In this document: positions 32,909-40,622 of the stretch, piece by piece | Layout: each line of letters starts with the position of its first letter | Position numbering within the stretch: position 1 is the first letter of the stretch | Source: Acidimicrobiaceae bacterium | GTDB taxonomy: Bacteria; Actinomycetota; Acidimicrobiia; Acidimicrobiales; Aldehydirespiratoraceae | Reading direction: 5' to 3' | Assembly: GCA_009842325.1 (NCBI GenBank) | Contig: VYFQ01000035.1 | Coordinates: 124,001 to 188,000 of the forward strand | Length of the DNA stretch: 64,000 nucleotides | The notes under the pieces: model-generated | What the model saw: the letters and a program-made list of their open reading frames with translations, nothing else | The model's database searches: none | Told to the model about the DNA's origin: nothing | Program-made: the position numbers and the translations under genes

Positions 32909-33955
32909 ATGAAGGCGATGCTGTACCACGCTTCGGGCGGACCCGAGGTGCTGGAGTACACCGATGTCGACGACCCGGTGCCCGGCGACGGCGACGTGGT
33001 TGTGGAGGTGGTGGCCACCGCGCTCAACCGGCTCGACCTGCTCCAGCGCAACGGCTGGTACCACATGCCGGGGTTCACCTTCCCCCACATCGCGGGCATG
33101 GACATCGCCGGGGTGGTGGCCGAGGTGGGTGCAGCGGTGACCGAGTGGCAGCCCGGCGACCGGGTGGTAGTCGACCCGTCCATGGCCGGCGTGCCCGACA
33201 ACTCCAAGCTTGCTGGCATGGGCGACCTGTACGGCGAGCTCGGCATCCTGGGCGCCACGCTCGACGGGGGCTACGCCACCAAGTGCCTGGTGCCGGCCTC
33301 GCACTGCTACCGGGTGCCCGACCACATCTCGCTGGAGCAGGCGGCCACCTTCCCGACGGTGTGGCTGACGGCCGGCCACGCCCTGTTCTATACGGGCGGG
33401 CTCTCCGAGGGTGAGACGGTGATGATCCACGCGGCCGGGTCGGGGGTGTCGGTGGCCGGGATCCAGCTGGCCAAGCACGCCGGCGCCACTGTGCTGGCCA
33501 CCGCCGGTACGGACGCCAAGTGTGAGCGGGCCACCGAGATCGGTGCCGACCATGTGCTCAACAACCGCACCGGTGACGTGACCGGCTGGGCCATGGAGGT
33601 GACCGGCGGCCGGGGCGTGGACATGGTGTTCGACCACGTGGGCACCGCCCTGTTCACCCAGTCGCTGTTCTCGATGGGCATCGGGGGCCGGCTGGTCAAC
33701 TGCGGCAACGCCTCGGGCGACACCGCCACCATCGGGTCGCTGGGCCACCTGTTCCACAACGGCCTGCGGATCATGGGGTCCGACCCGTACCGGCCCGACG
33801 AGATGGGACCGCTGTGGGACACATTCTGCAACGGGATCGGCTCCGGCGAGTTCACCGCCGTGATCGACTCGGAGTTCCCGCTGCCGGAGGCGGCCGCGGC
33901 CCAGCTGAAGATGCTGGAGAGCGACTTCTTCGGAAAGATCCTGCTCCGCCCGTAG
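32909..33955 (+). CDS. Zinc-type alcohol dehydrogenase / quinone oxidoreductase family
   Basis: 348 residues of the MDR superfamily: GroES-like N-terminal part with 'VVATALNRLDLLQRNG' and 'PHIAGMDIAGVVAEVG', then a Rossmann part with 'GETVMIHAAGSGVSVAGIQLAKHAGATVLATAG' segments and 'GGRGVDMVFDHVG'. The four-Cys structural zinc lobe is absent, which is closer to quinone oxidoreductases or to the YhdH/crotonyl-CoA-reductase side than to classical alcohol dehydrogenase. NADPH is the likely cofactor. An inverted repeat (33967-34015) follows the stop and may end transcription. It lies beside VOC and M20 genes but shares no overlap with them. Confidence 0.85.
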   Translation: MKAMLYHASGGPEVLEYTDVDDPVPGDGDVVVEVVATALNRLDLLQRNGWYHMPGFTFPHIAGMDIAGVVAEVGAAVTEWQPGDRVVVDPSMAGVPDNSKLAGMGDLYGELGILGATLDGGYATKCLVPASHCYRVPDHISLEQAATFPTVWLTAGHALFYTGGLSEGETVMIHAAGSGVSVAGIQLAKHAGATVLATAGTDAKCERATEIGADHVLNNRTGDVTGWAMEVTGGRGVDMVFDHVGTALFTQSLFSMGIGGRLVNCGNASGDTATIGSLGHLFHNGLRIMGSDPYRPDEMGPLWDTFCNGIGSGEFTAVIDSEFPLPEAAAAQLKMLESDFFGKILLRP

Positions 33956-33966
33956 CCCCGCCCAGG

Positions 33967-34015
33967 AATCTCGGGTCGGTTATGGGTGGTATGTCCGCAG
34001 AACCAACCCGAGATT
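33967..34015. repeat. Inverted repeat between convergent genes, copy A
   Basis: Arms AATCTCGGGTCGGTT and AACCAACCCGAGATT pair at 14 of 15 positions, with the remaining one a G-T wobble, around a 19-base loop. It sits between the convergent dehydrogenase and carbamoylase genes, so it may be a two-way terminator. The right arm resembles that of the element at 42135-42197 (AACCAA[A]CCCGAGA). Confidence 0.6.
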
Positions 34016-34050
34016 TCTACTGGGTCCGGCCTTGGCGGCCATCCCAGGCT

Positions 34051-35328
34051 TCAGGACGCCGCGCCGGCCAGGTCGAGGGCGGCGTGCAGCAGGACCTCGG
34101 CGCCGCGGCCGGCGGCGTCGGGCTCGATGGATTCGGCTTCGTTATGGGACAGCCCGTCCTGGCAGGGCACGAAGATCATCCCCGCAGGTGCCTTGAGGGC
34201 AACGTGGCAGGCGTCGTGGCCCGCTCCCGAGCCGATGCGCTCATGGCGGAAGCCGCAGCGCTGAGCGGCCGCCTCCACCGCGCCGACGCACCTCGGGTCG
34301 AACACGACCGGGGCGCAGTCGTTGATGATCTCGATCCGGTGCCCGCAGCCGTGGCTCTCGGCCGCCCGAGCGACCAGGCTGTGCAGTGACGAGTCCAGGC
34401 TCTCCAGCACGGCGGCGTCGGGGTGGCGCATGTCGACGGTGAAGGTGATGTGGGCCGGGACCGTGTTGGACGACACCGGCTCGGAGGAGAACATTGCCGG
34501 CGTCAGCCGCACCTGGGGGGCGTGGGTGGCAGCCATCTCGTAGATCCCGCTCAGAGCATCGGCCACCGAGCGGGCGGGGTCGTGGCGGCGGTCCATGGGC
34601 GTGGTGCCGGCGTGGGCCGGGAAGCCCTCGATGGTCACGCGGAACCAGCGGATCCCCTGCACACCGGTGACCACACCGATCGACGAGCCGCTGGCCTCCA
34701 GGATCGGGCCCTGCTCGATGTGCAGCTCCAGGTAAGCACCCAGCGGCTTGCCGAAGGCCGCGGATCCGGCCCAGCCCAGCCGGTCGAGCTCGGAGCCGAC
34801 GCTGATTCCTGAACGGTCGGTGATGGCCCGAACCTCGTCCAGCGGTAGCACGCCGGCCCACACCGCCGAGCCCATCATCGACACCGGGAACCGTGATCCC
34901 TCCTCGTTGGTCCACACCGCCACCTCGACCGGTGCCTGGGTCTCGACGGCGTGGTCGTTGAGGGCCTCGACCACCTCGAACCCGCCCAGAACCCCGTACA
35001 CGCCGTCGAAGCGCCCCCCGGTGGGCTGGGTGTCGAGGTGGCTGCCCAGCACCACCGGCAGGGCATCGGGGTCGGCGCCTGGCCGCCTAGCGAAGAGATT
35101 GCCCACCCCGTCGAGTTCGATGGAGCAGCCGGCGCCCTCGGCCCAGCCGATGAACAGATCGCGGCCAGCCTTGTCGTCGTCGGACAGCGCCTGGCGGTTG
35201 GAGCCCCCCGCCGGGGTAGCCCCCACCTCGGCCATGTCCATCAACCGCGACCAAAGCCGCTCGGGATTGGTGTGCACTCGGTTGACCACTTCGGCTCCCA
35301 TCTGTTGCGACGGCTGGACTGGCGTCAC
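34051..35328 (-). CDS. M20-family Zn hydrolase, N-carbamoyl-L-amino-acid hydrolase / allantoate amidohydrolase type
   Basis: 425 residues from a GTG. Dinuclear metal site residues are all visible: 'VLGSHLDTQPTGGRFDG' (His, Asp), 'VWTNEEGSRF' (Glu pair), 'ELHIEQGPILE' (His) and 'GSGAGHDACHV' (His); the substrate-binding Arg/Asn of the small domain are probably in 'SNTVPAHITFTVDMRHP'. The family hydrolyses N-carbamoyl amino acids or allantoate, releasing ammonia and CO2 or a urea group. An alternative ATG lies at 35301; TAGGTT only three bases before the GTG makes that later start worth considering. It fits the nitrogen-salvage theme of the 26-40 kb region. Confidence 0.88.
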   Translation of the reverse strand: MTPVQPSQQMGAEVVNRVHTNPERLWSRLMDMAEVGATPAGGSNRQALSDDDKAGRDLFIGWAEGAGCSIELDGVGNLFARRPGADPDALPVVLGSHLDTQPTGGRFDGVYGVLGGFEVVEALNDHAVETQAPVEVAVWTNEEGSRFPVSMMGSAVWAGVLPLDEVRAITDRSGISVGSELDRLGWAGSAAFGKPLGAYLELHIEQGPILEASGSSIGVVTGVQGIRWFRVTIEGFPAHAGTTPMDRRHDPARSVADALSGIYEMAATHAPQVRLTPAMFSSEPVSSNTVPAHITFTVDMRHPDAAVLESLDSSLHSLVARAAESHGCGHRIEIINDCAPVVFDPRCVGAVEAAAQRCGFRHERIGSGAGHDACHVALKAPAGMIFVPCQDGLSHNEAESIEPDAAGRGAEVLLHAALDLAGAAS

Positions 35329-35352
35329 TCAAACCTACAAACATGGCCACAT

Positions 35353-36444
35353 ATGTCTGCCGAACCTCGCGACGCGCCCTATCCGGAGTTGAAGAAGACC
35401 CACACGATGGCCCATGTGGGGCGGCCGTTCACGGACTACAAGCCGCCTGCGGCTGCGCCGGTGTGGGCGGTGATCGAGGGATTGGGGCGTTACCACGTGC
35501 TGCTGGCCGCGCTGGAAATCGGGGTGTTCGAGGCGCTGGACGAAGGTCCGTACACTGGCATGACGGCGGAGGAACTGGCCGGGCGGCTGGACCTGCCGGA
35601 ACTGCACCTTGAGGCGCTGCTGGACTCGGTGGTAGCCCTAGGCCTGCTCGATCGGGTGGTGGACCACTTCAGGCTCAACGACGCCGCCCGCCGTTACCTG
35701 CTTGTCGACGGGGCCGCCTCGATGGCCGGGCTGATACCGGTGGCGCCCGGCCCGCACGAGAACTGGACCCGCCTGGCCGACACCGTGCGCTCGGGCCGGC
35801 CCGCCACGCCCATCGACGACGACCCGGCCGCGTTCTACGTGCCGCTGGTGGAGGGAACGTTCACCACCATGTGGCGCTGCGCCACCCGGGCCGACTTCAA
35901 GATGCGCTACAGCGCTCTGGCTGCATCCCGGATCCTCGATCTCGGCGCGGGCGGGGCGCCCTGGTCGATCGCCATGCTGGAGGCCTGCGCCGACGGCCGG
36001 GCCACTGTCAACGACCTCGACGGCGTGATCGGCGTGGCCCGGCGCAAGACGGCCGAACACGGCGTGACCGACCGCTGCGAGTTCCGGCCCGGCGACTTCC
36101 ACACGATCCCGATAGAGGACGGCGCCTACGACATCGTCATCCTGGGCCACGTCTGCCGCACCGAGGGACCGGACGGCGCCCGGCACCTGGTCGAGCGGGC
36201 CTACGCGGCCCTGCGTCCCGAGGGCCGGGTGGTGCTGGCCGACTACTTCATCGGCCCCAACCACAAGACCAACCCCCACGCCGTGCTGATGGGCATGACG
36301 ATGATGGCCAGCACCGTCAACGGCTCCGGCGTCACCACGGACGTGGCAACCGGCTGGCTGAGAGACGCCGGCTTCGAGGCCATCCGCCTCATCGAGCCCA
36401 TCGGCTTCCAATTCGCCTACGTGGCCTCCAAGCCCCGAGACTGA
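35353..36444 (+). CDS. SAM-dependent O-methyltransferase-like protein
   Basis: 363 residues with the plan of the plant-COMT/bacterial hydroxyneurosporene-type family: an N-terminal winged-helix dimerisation part ('LAALEIGVFEALDEGPYTGMTAEELAGRLDLPE'-like region, residues about 55-115) and a C-terminal Rossmann part with the SAM loop 'ILDLGAGGAPWSIAML' and 'YDIVILGHVCRTEG'. The ATG at 35353 lies 24 bases from the divergent carbamoylase start. It is followed 29 bases later by amidohydrolase B, possibly co-transcribed. Substrate unknown; a hydroxyl or amine group of a small molecule is likely. Confidence 0.82.
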   Translation: MSAEPRDAPYPELKKTHTMAHVGRPFTDYKPPAAAPVWAVIEGLGRYHVLLAALEIGVFEALDEGPYTGMTAEELAGRLDLPELHLEALLDSVVALGLLDRVVDHFRLNDAARRYLLVDGAASMAGLIPVAPGPHENWTRLADTVRSGRPATPIDDDPAAFYVPLVEGTFTTMWRCATRADFKMRYSALAASRILDLGAGGAPWSIAMLEACADGRATVNDLDGVIGVARRKTAEHGVTDRCEFRPGDFHTIPIEDGAYDIVILGHVCRTEGPDGARHLVERAYAALRPEGRVVLADYFIGPNHKTNPHAVLMGMTMMASTVNGSGVTTDVATGWLRDAGFEAIRLIEPIGFQFAYVASKPRD

Positions 36445-36473
36445 GCCGCGACAACCTCAGGCAGGAGACCGGC

Positions 36474-37868
36474 ATGGGCGAGCGGGAGCGCATCGACACG
36501 TTGATCAAGGGTTGGTACGTGGTGACCATGAACCCGACCCGAGACATCATCCGCCACGGCGCGGTCGCGGTGCGGGGGAGCGAGATCGTGGCCGTGGGCA
36601 AGGCGTCGGACCTGGAGGCTGCCTACGAAGCGGCCGAGACCGTGGGCGGCGACCGGTTCGTGGTGACCCCGGGCCTGGTCAACACCCACATCCACATCAC
36701 CGGCGAGCCCCTCACCCGCGGCTACGTCCCCGACGACACGCCCTTCGAGGAGAACGTGTTCATGTGGCTCTGCCCCCTCTACTCCGTCTACACCGCCGAG
36801 GAGGAGCGCCTCTCGGCCCAGCTGGCCGCGGTGGAGATGCTCAAGTCGGGCACTACCACCTTCCTGGAGGCGGGCACGATCCGCTTCACCGACGAGGTGA
36901 TGGACGGCCTGGTCGAAGCCGGCATCCGCGGCCGCATCGGCAAGTGGGTGTGGGATCTGCCCCCCGAGCCCGACGTCTACCGCCAGGACACCGACACCGC
37001 CATCGCCAACATCAACGACACCATCGAGCGCCACCGGGGCACTGCCGGCGGGCGCCTGGAGGCGTGGTCGATGGTAGTGGGCCACACCACCTGCTCGGAC
37101 CCGCTATGGCGGGCCGCCCGGGAGGCCGCCGACCACCACGGCGTCGGGCTCAACTTCCACATGAGCCCGGCCAACCTCGACCCTGACACCTTCATCGCCG
37201 AGTTCGGGCAACGCCCCATGATCCATCTGGGCGAGCTGGGCGTGCTCGGCGCCGACACCGCCATGACCCACTGCGTGCGGGTGGACGACAGCGAGCTCGA
37301 CGTGATGGCCGCAGCCGGCTGCTCGGTGGAGCACTGCCCCACCACCGCGCTCAAGGTCAGCTACGGCGTCACCCAGGTCGGCAAGATCCCCGAGATGGTG
37401 ATGCGGGGCATCAACGTCAGCATCGGCATCGACGGCAACAACGCCTCCAACTACGCCGACATGCACCGGGCCACCTACCTGGTGGCCGGGCTGTTCAAGG
37501 ACGCCCGTATGGACCCCCAGATGTTCCCGGCCGAGAAGGCCTACGAGATGGCGACCCTCGGCGGGGCCCGCACCATGCTCATGTCCGACGAGATCGGCTC
37601 GTTGGAGGCAGGCAAGAAGGCCGACGTCGTGCTGCACGACACCGACCGGCCCGAATGGCGGCCCCTGCTCAACGTGATGAACCAACTGGTGTGGTCGGCC
37701 GACGGGCGGGGTGTGCACACAGTGTTCGTGGACGGCACCAAGGTCGTCGACGCCGGCCGCATGACCACCATCGACGAGGACACCTTCTACGGGCGCTGCC
37801 AAGCCGCCGGCGAGGCCATCACCGCCCGCTCCGGCCTGCCCGACAAGGCAAAGTTCCCCGTGCTGTAG
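36474..37868 (+). CDS. Amidohydrolase (ATZ/TRZ-cytosine deaminase type) B
   Basis: 464 residues, paralog of the protein at 27622. Metal residues: 'VNTHIHITGEPLTRG' (H-x-H), 'GLNFHMSPANLDP', 'AMTHCVRVDDSE', and 'VSIGIDGNNASNYADM' for the Asp. The C-terminus again reads 'IGSLEAGKKADVVLHD'. The active-site loop differs (DGNNASN against CDASNAGD), so the two probably act on different or successive substrates. GCAGGAG lies 8 bases before the ATG. The gene ends at a GC hairpin shared with the convergent exporter gene. Deamination or ring opening of an N-heterocycle or guanidine-type compound is the family expectation. Confidence 0.88.
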   Translation: MGERERIDTLIKGWYVVTMNPTRDIIRHGAVAVRGSEIVAVGKASDLEAAYEAAETVGGDRFVVTPGLVNTHIHITGEPLTRGYVPDDTPFEENVFMWLCPLYSVYTAEEERLSAQLAAVEMLKSGTTTFLEAGTIRFTDEVMDGLVEAGIRGRIGKWVWDLPPEPDVYRQDTDTAIANINDTIERHRGTAGGRLEAWSMVVGHTTCSDPLWRAAREAADHHGVGLNFHMSPANLDPDTFIAEFGQRPMIHLGELGVLGADTAMTHCVRVDDSELDVMAAAGCSVEHCPTTALKVSYGVTQVGKIPEMVMRGINVSIGIDGNNASNYADMHRATYLVAGLFKDARMDPQMFPAEKAYEMATLGGARTMLMSDEIGSLEAGKKADVVLHDTDRPEWRPLLNVMNQLVWSADGRGVHTVFVDGTKVVDAGRMTTIDEDTFYGRCQAAGEAITARSGLPDKAKFPVL

Positions 37869-37876
37869 CCGGCGGA

Positions 37877-37890
37877 CGGGCGACCGCCCG
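37877..37890. terminator. Bidirectional hairpin between convergent genes
   Basis: CGGGCG-AC-CGCCCG, extended by GCGG/CCGC at 37872-37875 and 37892-37895 across one mismatch. It fills the 26-base gap between amidohydrolase B and the YeiH-type gene, so it can serve either strand. Confidence 0.55.
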
Positions 37891-37894
37891 ACCG

Positions 37895-39181
37895 CTAGAG
37901 GTCGGGCACGCCAAAGATCGCGCCGCCGAACAGCACCCAGGCCAGCAGCAGCGTCCAGAGTACGTTGGCGGCCTGCGCGATCACGAACGCGGCAGCGGGC
38001 CTGCCGCCTTCCATGGACAGCAGGTCGCGCAGCCGGGTCTCTAGCCCGATGCAGACGAAGGCCAGCGCGAACAGCCATGTCCTCAGGCCCTTGAGGAGGC
38101 TTCCAGTGGCGTCGACCAGCCCGTCGGTGAGCACGAAGGAGAACAACAGCGAGGTCGCCAGGAAGCCGAGCACGAACTTGGGGAAGCGCTCCCAGATCAC
38201 CGCAGCTGACACCTCCGGCCGTTCGGTGTTGTCAGCGCCGCCGGCACCACCCCGCACGGTCCACCAGACCGACAGCGCGAAGGCGGCCACCCCGAGCAAG
38301 GCGTTCTGGGAGAGCTTGACGATGGTGGCCGCGTTGGTGGCCGAGTCGCCGATGCTCTCCCCGGCTACCACCACTGCGCCGGTGGTGTCGATGGTGCCGC
38401 CGATCCAGGCGCCGCCGACGATGTCGGAGAGGTCGAGCCAGTCGACGGCCAGCGGCATCAGGATCATCATCGGCGCGGCCACCACCAGCACGAGCGACGT
38501 GACGTAGGAGAGCTTCTTGCGGTCCCCGGAGATGGCGCCGCAGGCCGCGATGGCGGCCGACACCCCGCAGATCGACACCGCCGTCGCCATCATGGCCGAG
38601 AACTCCTCGTCGACCCGGAGCTTGCGAGAGAGCCAGAAGCACAGGTACCAGATGACGGCGATGACCCCCGCCGCCTGCACCATGCCGTACATGCCGGCCT
38701 CCAGTACCTGACCGAATAGGACGTTCGTTCCCAGGATCACCAGCCCGGTCTTGATGTAGTACTCGGTCCGGATGGCGCCCCGGAGCCAGCCGGGCACTCC
38801 CAGCACGTTGGAGACGAATAGGCCGAGGGCCAGCGCGGTGATCGCGTAGCTGACGCCGCGCTCGCTGAGCGTGGAGTTGCACGCGATGGCCCGGGCCGCC
38901 CAGGCCAACACGAACACGGCACCGAAGGCCACCGCGAAGCCCCGCACCGCGCCCTCCATCAGACGGACGCCGATCAGGCACAGCACACCCAGCGCGGCTC
39001 CAACCCCGAACGTGGTGGCCAGGCTGCCGGCTCCGAACAGCCCGTCGAGTCCGTCGCTGCAGGACAGGCCGGCAGCCTCTGGCCGCACGCCGACCAGAAC
39101 CAGAATGATCAGTACCGCACCCAGCCACACCGAGACCCAGTCCTCGGAGCGCAGCAGCTCGCCTGCTCTTGCCTTCGCCAC
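37895..39181 (-). CDS. YeiH-family putative sulfate exporter
   Basis: 428 residues from the GTG at 39179-39181; an in-frame TTG at 39190 is three codons earlier, but a TAGGTT box ends seven bases before the GTG and overlaps the TTG. About 10-11 membrane spans. Family segments include 'GLVILGTNVLFGQVLEAG', 'EFSAMMATAVSICGVSAAIAACGA' and 'GGAWIGGTIDTTGAVVVAGE', where the conserved 'TGAVVxAG' loop lies. YeiH/UPF0324 proteins are annotated as sulfate or sulfonate-related exporters; direct evidence for the substrate is thin. It may relieve sulfite or sulfate made by dioxygenases such as the TauD-type enzyme at 59103, but that gene is 20 kb away. Confidence 0.85.
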   Translation of the reverse strand: MAKARAGELLRSEDWVSVWLGAVLIILVLVGVRPEAAGLSCSDGLDGLFGAGSLATTFGVGAALGVLCLIGVRLMEGAVRGFAVAFGAVFVLAWAARAIACNSTLSERGVSYAITALALGLFVSNVLGVPGWLRGAIRTEYYIKTGLVILGTNVLFGQVLEAGMYGMVQAAGVIAVIWYLCFWLSRKLRVDEEFSAMMATAVSICGVSAAIAACGAISGDRKKLSYVTSLVLVVAAPMMILMPLAVDWLDLSDIVGGAWIGGTIDTTGAVVVAGESIGDSATNAATIVKLSQNALLGVAAFALSVWWTVRGGAGGADNTERPEVSAAVIWERFPKFVLGFLATSLLFSFVLTDGLVDATGSLLKGLRTWLFALAFVCIGLETRLRDLLSMEGGRPAAAFVIAQAANVLWTLLLAWVLFGGAIFGVPDL

Positions 39182-39188
39182 GGATGCC

Positions 39189-39194
39189 AACCTA
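39189..39194 (-). promoter_or_regulatory. -10 box TAGGTT, leaderless YeiH start
   Basis: TAGGTT on the minus strand with seven bases to the GTG at 39181. It lies back to back with the plus-strand box at 39229 in a 59-base divergent gap. Confidence 0.45.
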
Positions 39195-39228
39195 GAGGCC
39201 GAGCAGATAGCCGGCAGTTCAACAGCGG

Positions 39229-39234
39229 TAGGGT
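39229..39234 (+). promoter_or_regulatory. -10 box TAGGGT, leaderless VOC start
   Basis: TAGGGT with six bases to the ATG at 39241; the preceding four bases GCGG are the same as at the Rieske operon box (17981-17990). Confidence 0.5.
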
Positions 39235-39240
39235 CGGACC

Positions 39241-39606
39241 ATGGCCGAGTTCAGAGTCATCTTCGTCGCCAACGACTACGACGCAACCGTGGGGTTCTTC
39301 ACCGACGTGATGGGCTTGGAGGTGGAGCGGTCCTTCGGTGAGATCTTCAGGGGGACCATCCTGCTGGCCGCCGCCGGCCGCATCGAGGTGATCGAGGACG
39401 GCGGTGGATGGGACACGCCCGGAGTGACGGGCGTCTCGGTGTCATGGCAGATCGCCGACGCCGACGCCGAGCACGCTCGGCTCGTCTCAGCGGGGGCCAC
39501 CATCGTGCGCCCGCCGGAACTGCAACCCTGGGGTCACAAGAGCCTCGAAGTCGCCGGACCAGACGGGCTGAGGATCATCCTCTTCGAAGTGGTGACGGCT
39601 CAGTAG
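39241..39606 (+). CDS. VOC-family protein (type 4)
   Basis: 121 residues: 'EFRVIFVANDYDATVGFFTDVMGLEVERSF' region, 'VSVSWQIADADAEHARLVSAGATIV' and 'KSLEVAGPDGLRIILFEVV', the paired beta-alpha-beta-beta-beta halves of a VOC unit. A leaderless -10 precedes the ATG. It is followed 19 bases later by an LLM oxidoreductase, the likely operon partner. The general look is of glyoxalase/ring-cleavage relatives; the metal ligands are not clear enough to call an activity. Confidence 0.8.
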   Translation: MAEFRVIFVANDYDATVGFFTDVMGLEVERSFGEIFRGTILLAAAGRIEVIEDGGGWDTPGVTGVSVSWQIADADAEHARLVSAGATIVRPPELQPWGHKSLEVAGPDGLRIILFEVVTAQ

Positions 39607-39625
39607 CGGGCTAGACAATCGATCT

Positions 39626-40552
39626 ATGCGATACGGATTCTGGCCGTCGAGCGCCCACCGGTGGGATCAGATACTGGCAGTGAGCCAAGCCGCGGAGGCC
39701 AGCGGCTGGGACGGCTTGTGGCTGCCCGACCACTTCATGCCGCCCGAGGGGGGTTACGGCCATGAGCCGCCCGGAGTGGAGCCCGAGTTGCTGCCCACCC
39801 ACGAGTGCTGGACCCTGCTGGGCGCCCTGGCCGCGGCGGTGCCCCGAGTGCGTCTCGGGGCGATGGTCACCGGCAACACCTATCGCCACCCGGCGGTGCT
39901 GGCCAAGCAGGCAGCCACCGTCGACCACATCAGCGGGGGCCGCCTCGTGCTCGGTCTCGGCGCCGGCTGGCAGGAGAACGAGCATCGCCGCTACGGCCTC
40001 ACCTTCGGCACCGTGCGGAGCCGGGCCGACATGCTGGAGGAGGCCTGCGCGGTGATCTCCAGTCTGTTCGCCAACGAGCGCACCGACTTCGACGGGGCCC
40101 ACTACCGCTTGCAGGGCGCGCCCTTGACCCCGAAGCCGCTGCAGGATCCGCTGCCCATCATGATCGGAGGCCGGGGCGAGCGCCGCACCATCCCGACCAT
40201 GGTGCGCTGGGGCCACGAGTGGAACGGCTGGTGCACGGTGGCCGACATGCGGTACTTCAATGCCCTCATCGATCGGCTCTGCGAGGCCCAGGGCCGGGAT
40301 CCGGCCACCATCGCTCGCTCTGCGGCGGTCATCCTGCGCATCTGCGATTCGGAGGCCGAGGCGGCCCGTCTGCAGGTCGGAGCGTCGGGGCGCCCCGAGC
40401 TGGTGGGCATCCCGGAACAGCTGGTCGAGCAGGTGGCCGCCTACGCGGCGGCCGGCACCGACGAGTTGATCATCCCCGACTTCAACCTGAGTCCCGAAGA
40501 GGCCCCCGAGGTCGCCGAGCGCTTCATGTCCGAGGTCGCGGCCGCGCTCTGA
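39626..40552 (+). CDS. LLM-class (probably F420-dependent) oxidoreductase
   Basis: 308 residues of the luciferase-like superfamily: 'SSAHRWDQILAVSQAAEASGWDGLWLPDHF' lead, 'RVRLGAMVTGNTYRHPAVLAKQAATVDHISGGRLVLGLGAGW' core segments (the strand-turn that carries the non-prolyl cis peptide and cofactor loop), and 'LPIMIGGRGERRTIPTMVRWGHEWN'. The G-G-R-L-x-L-G-x-G-x-G-W run is the one usually called F420-dependent in actinobacteria, although flavin use is possible. Short distance to the VOC gene suggests one transcript. Substrate unknown. Confidence 0.85.
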   Translation: MRYGFWPSSAHRWDQILAVSQAAEASGWDGLWLPDHFMPPEGGYGHEPPGVEPELLPTHECWTLLGALAAAVPRVRLGAMVTGNTYRHPAVLAKQAATVDHISGGRLVLGLGAGWQENEHRRYGLTFGTVRSRADMLEEACAVISSLFANERTDFDGAHYRLQGAPLTPKPLQDPLPIMIGGRGERRTIPTMVRWGHEWNGWCTVADMRYFNALIDRLCEAQGRDPATIARSAAVILRICDSEAEAARLQVGASGRPELVGIPEQLVEQVAAYAAAGTDELIIPDFNLSPEEAPEVAERFMSEVAAAL

Positions 40553-40622
40553 CGCCGTCGGGCCCCAGGGGCGATCACCGCGCTAGCGTCCGGCCGGGAC
40601 TGACAGGCCCGAGAGGAGAGCG

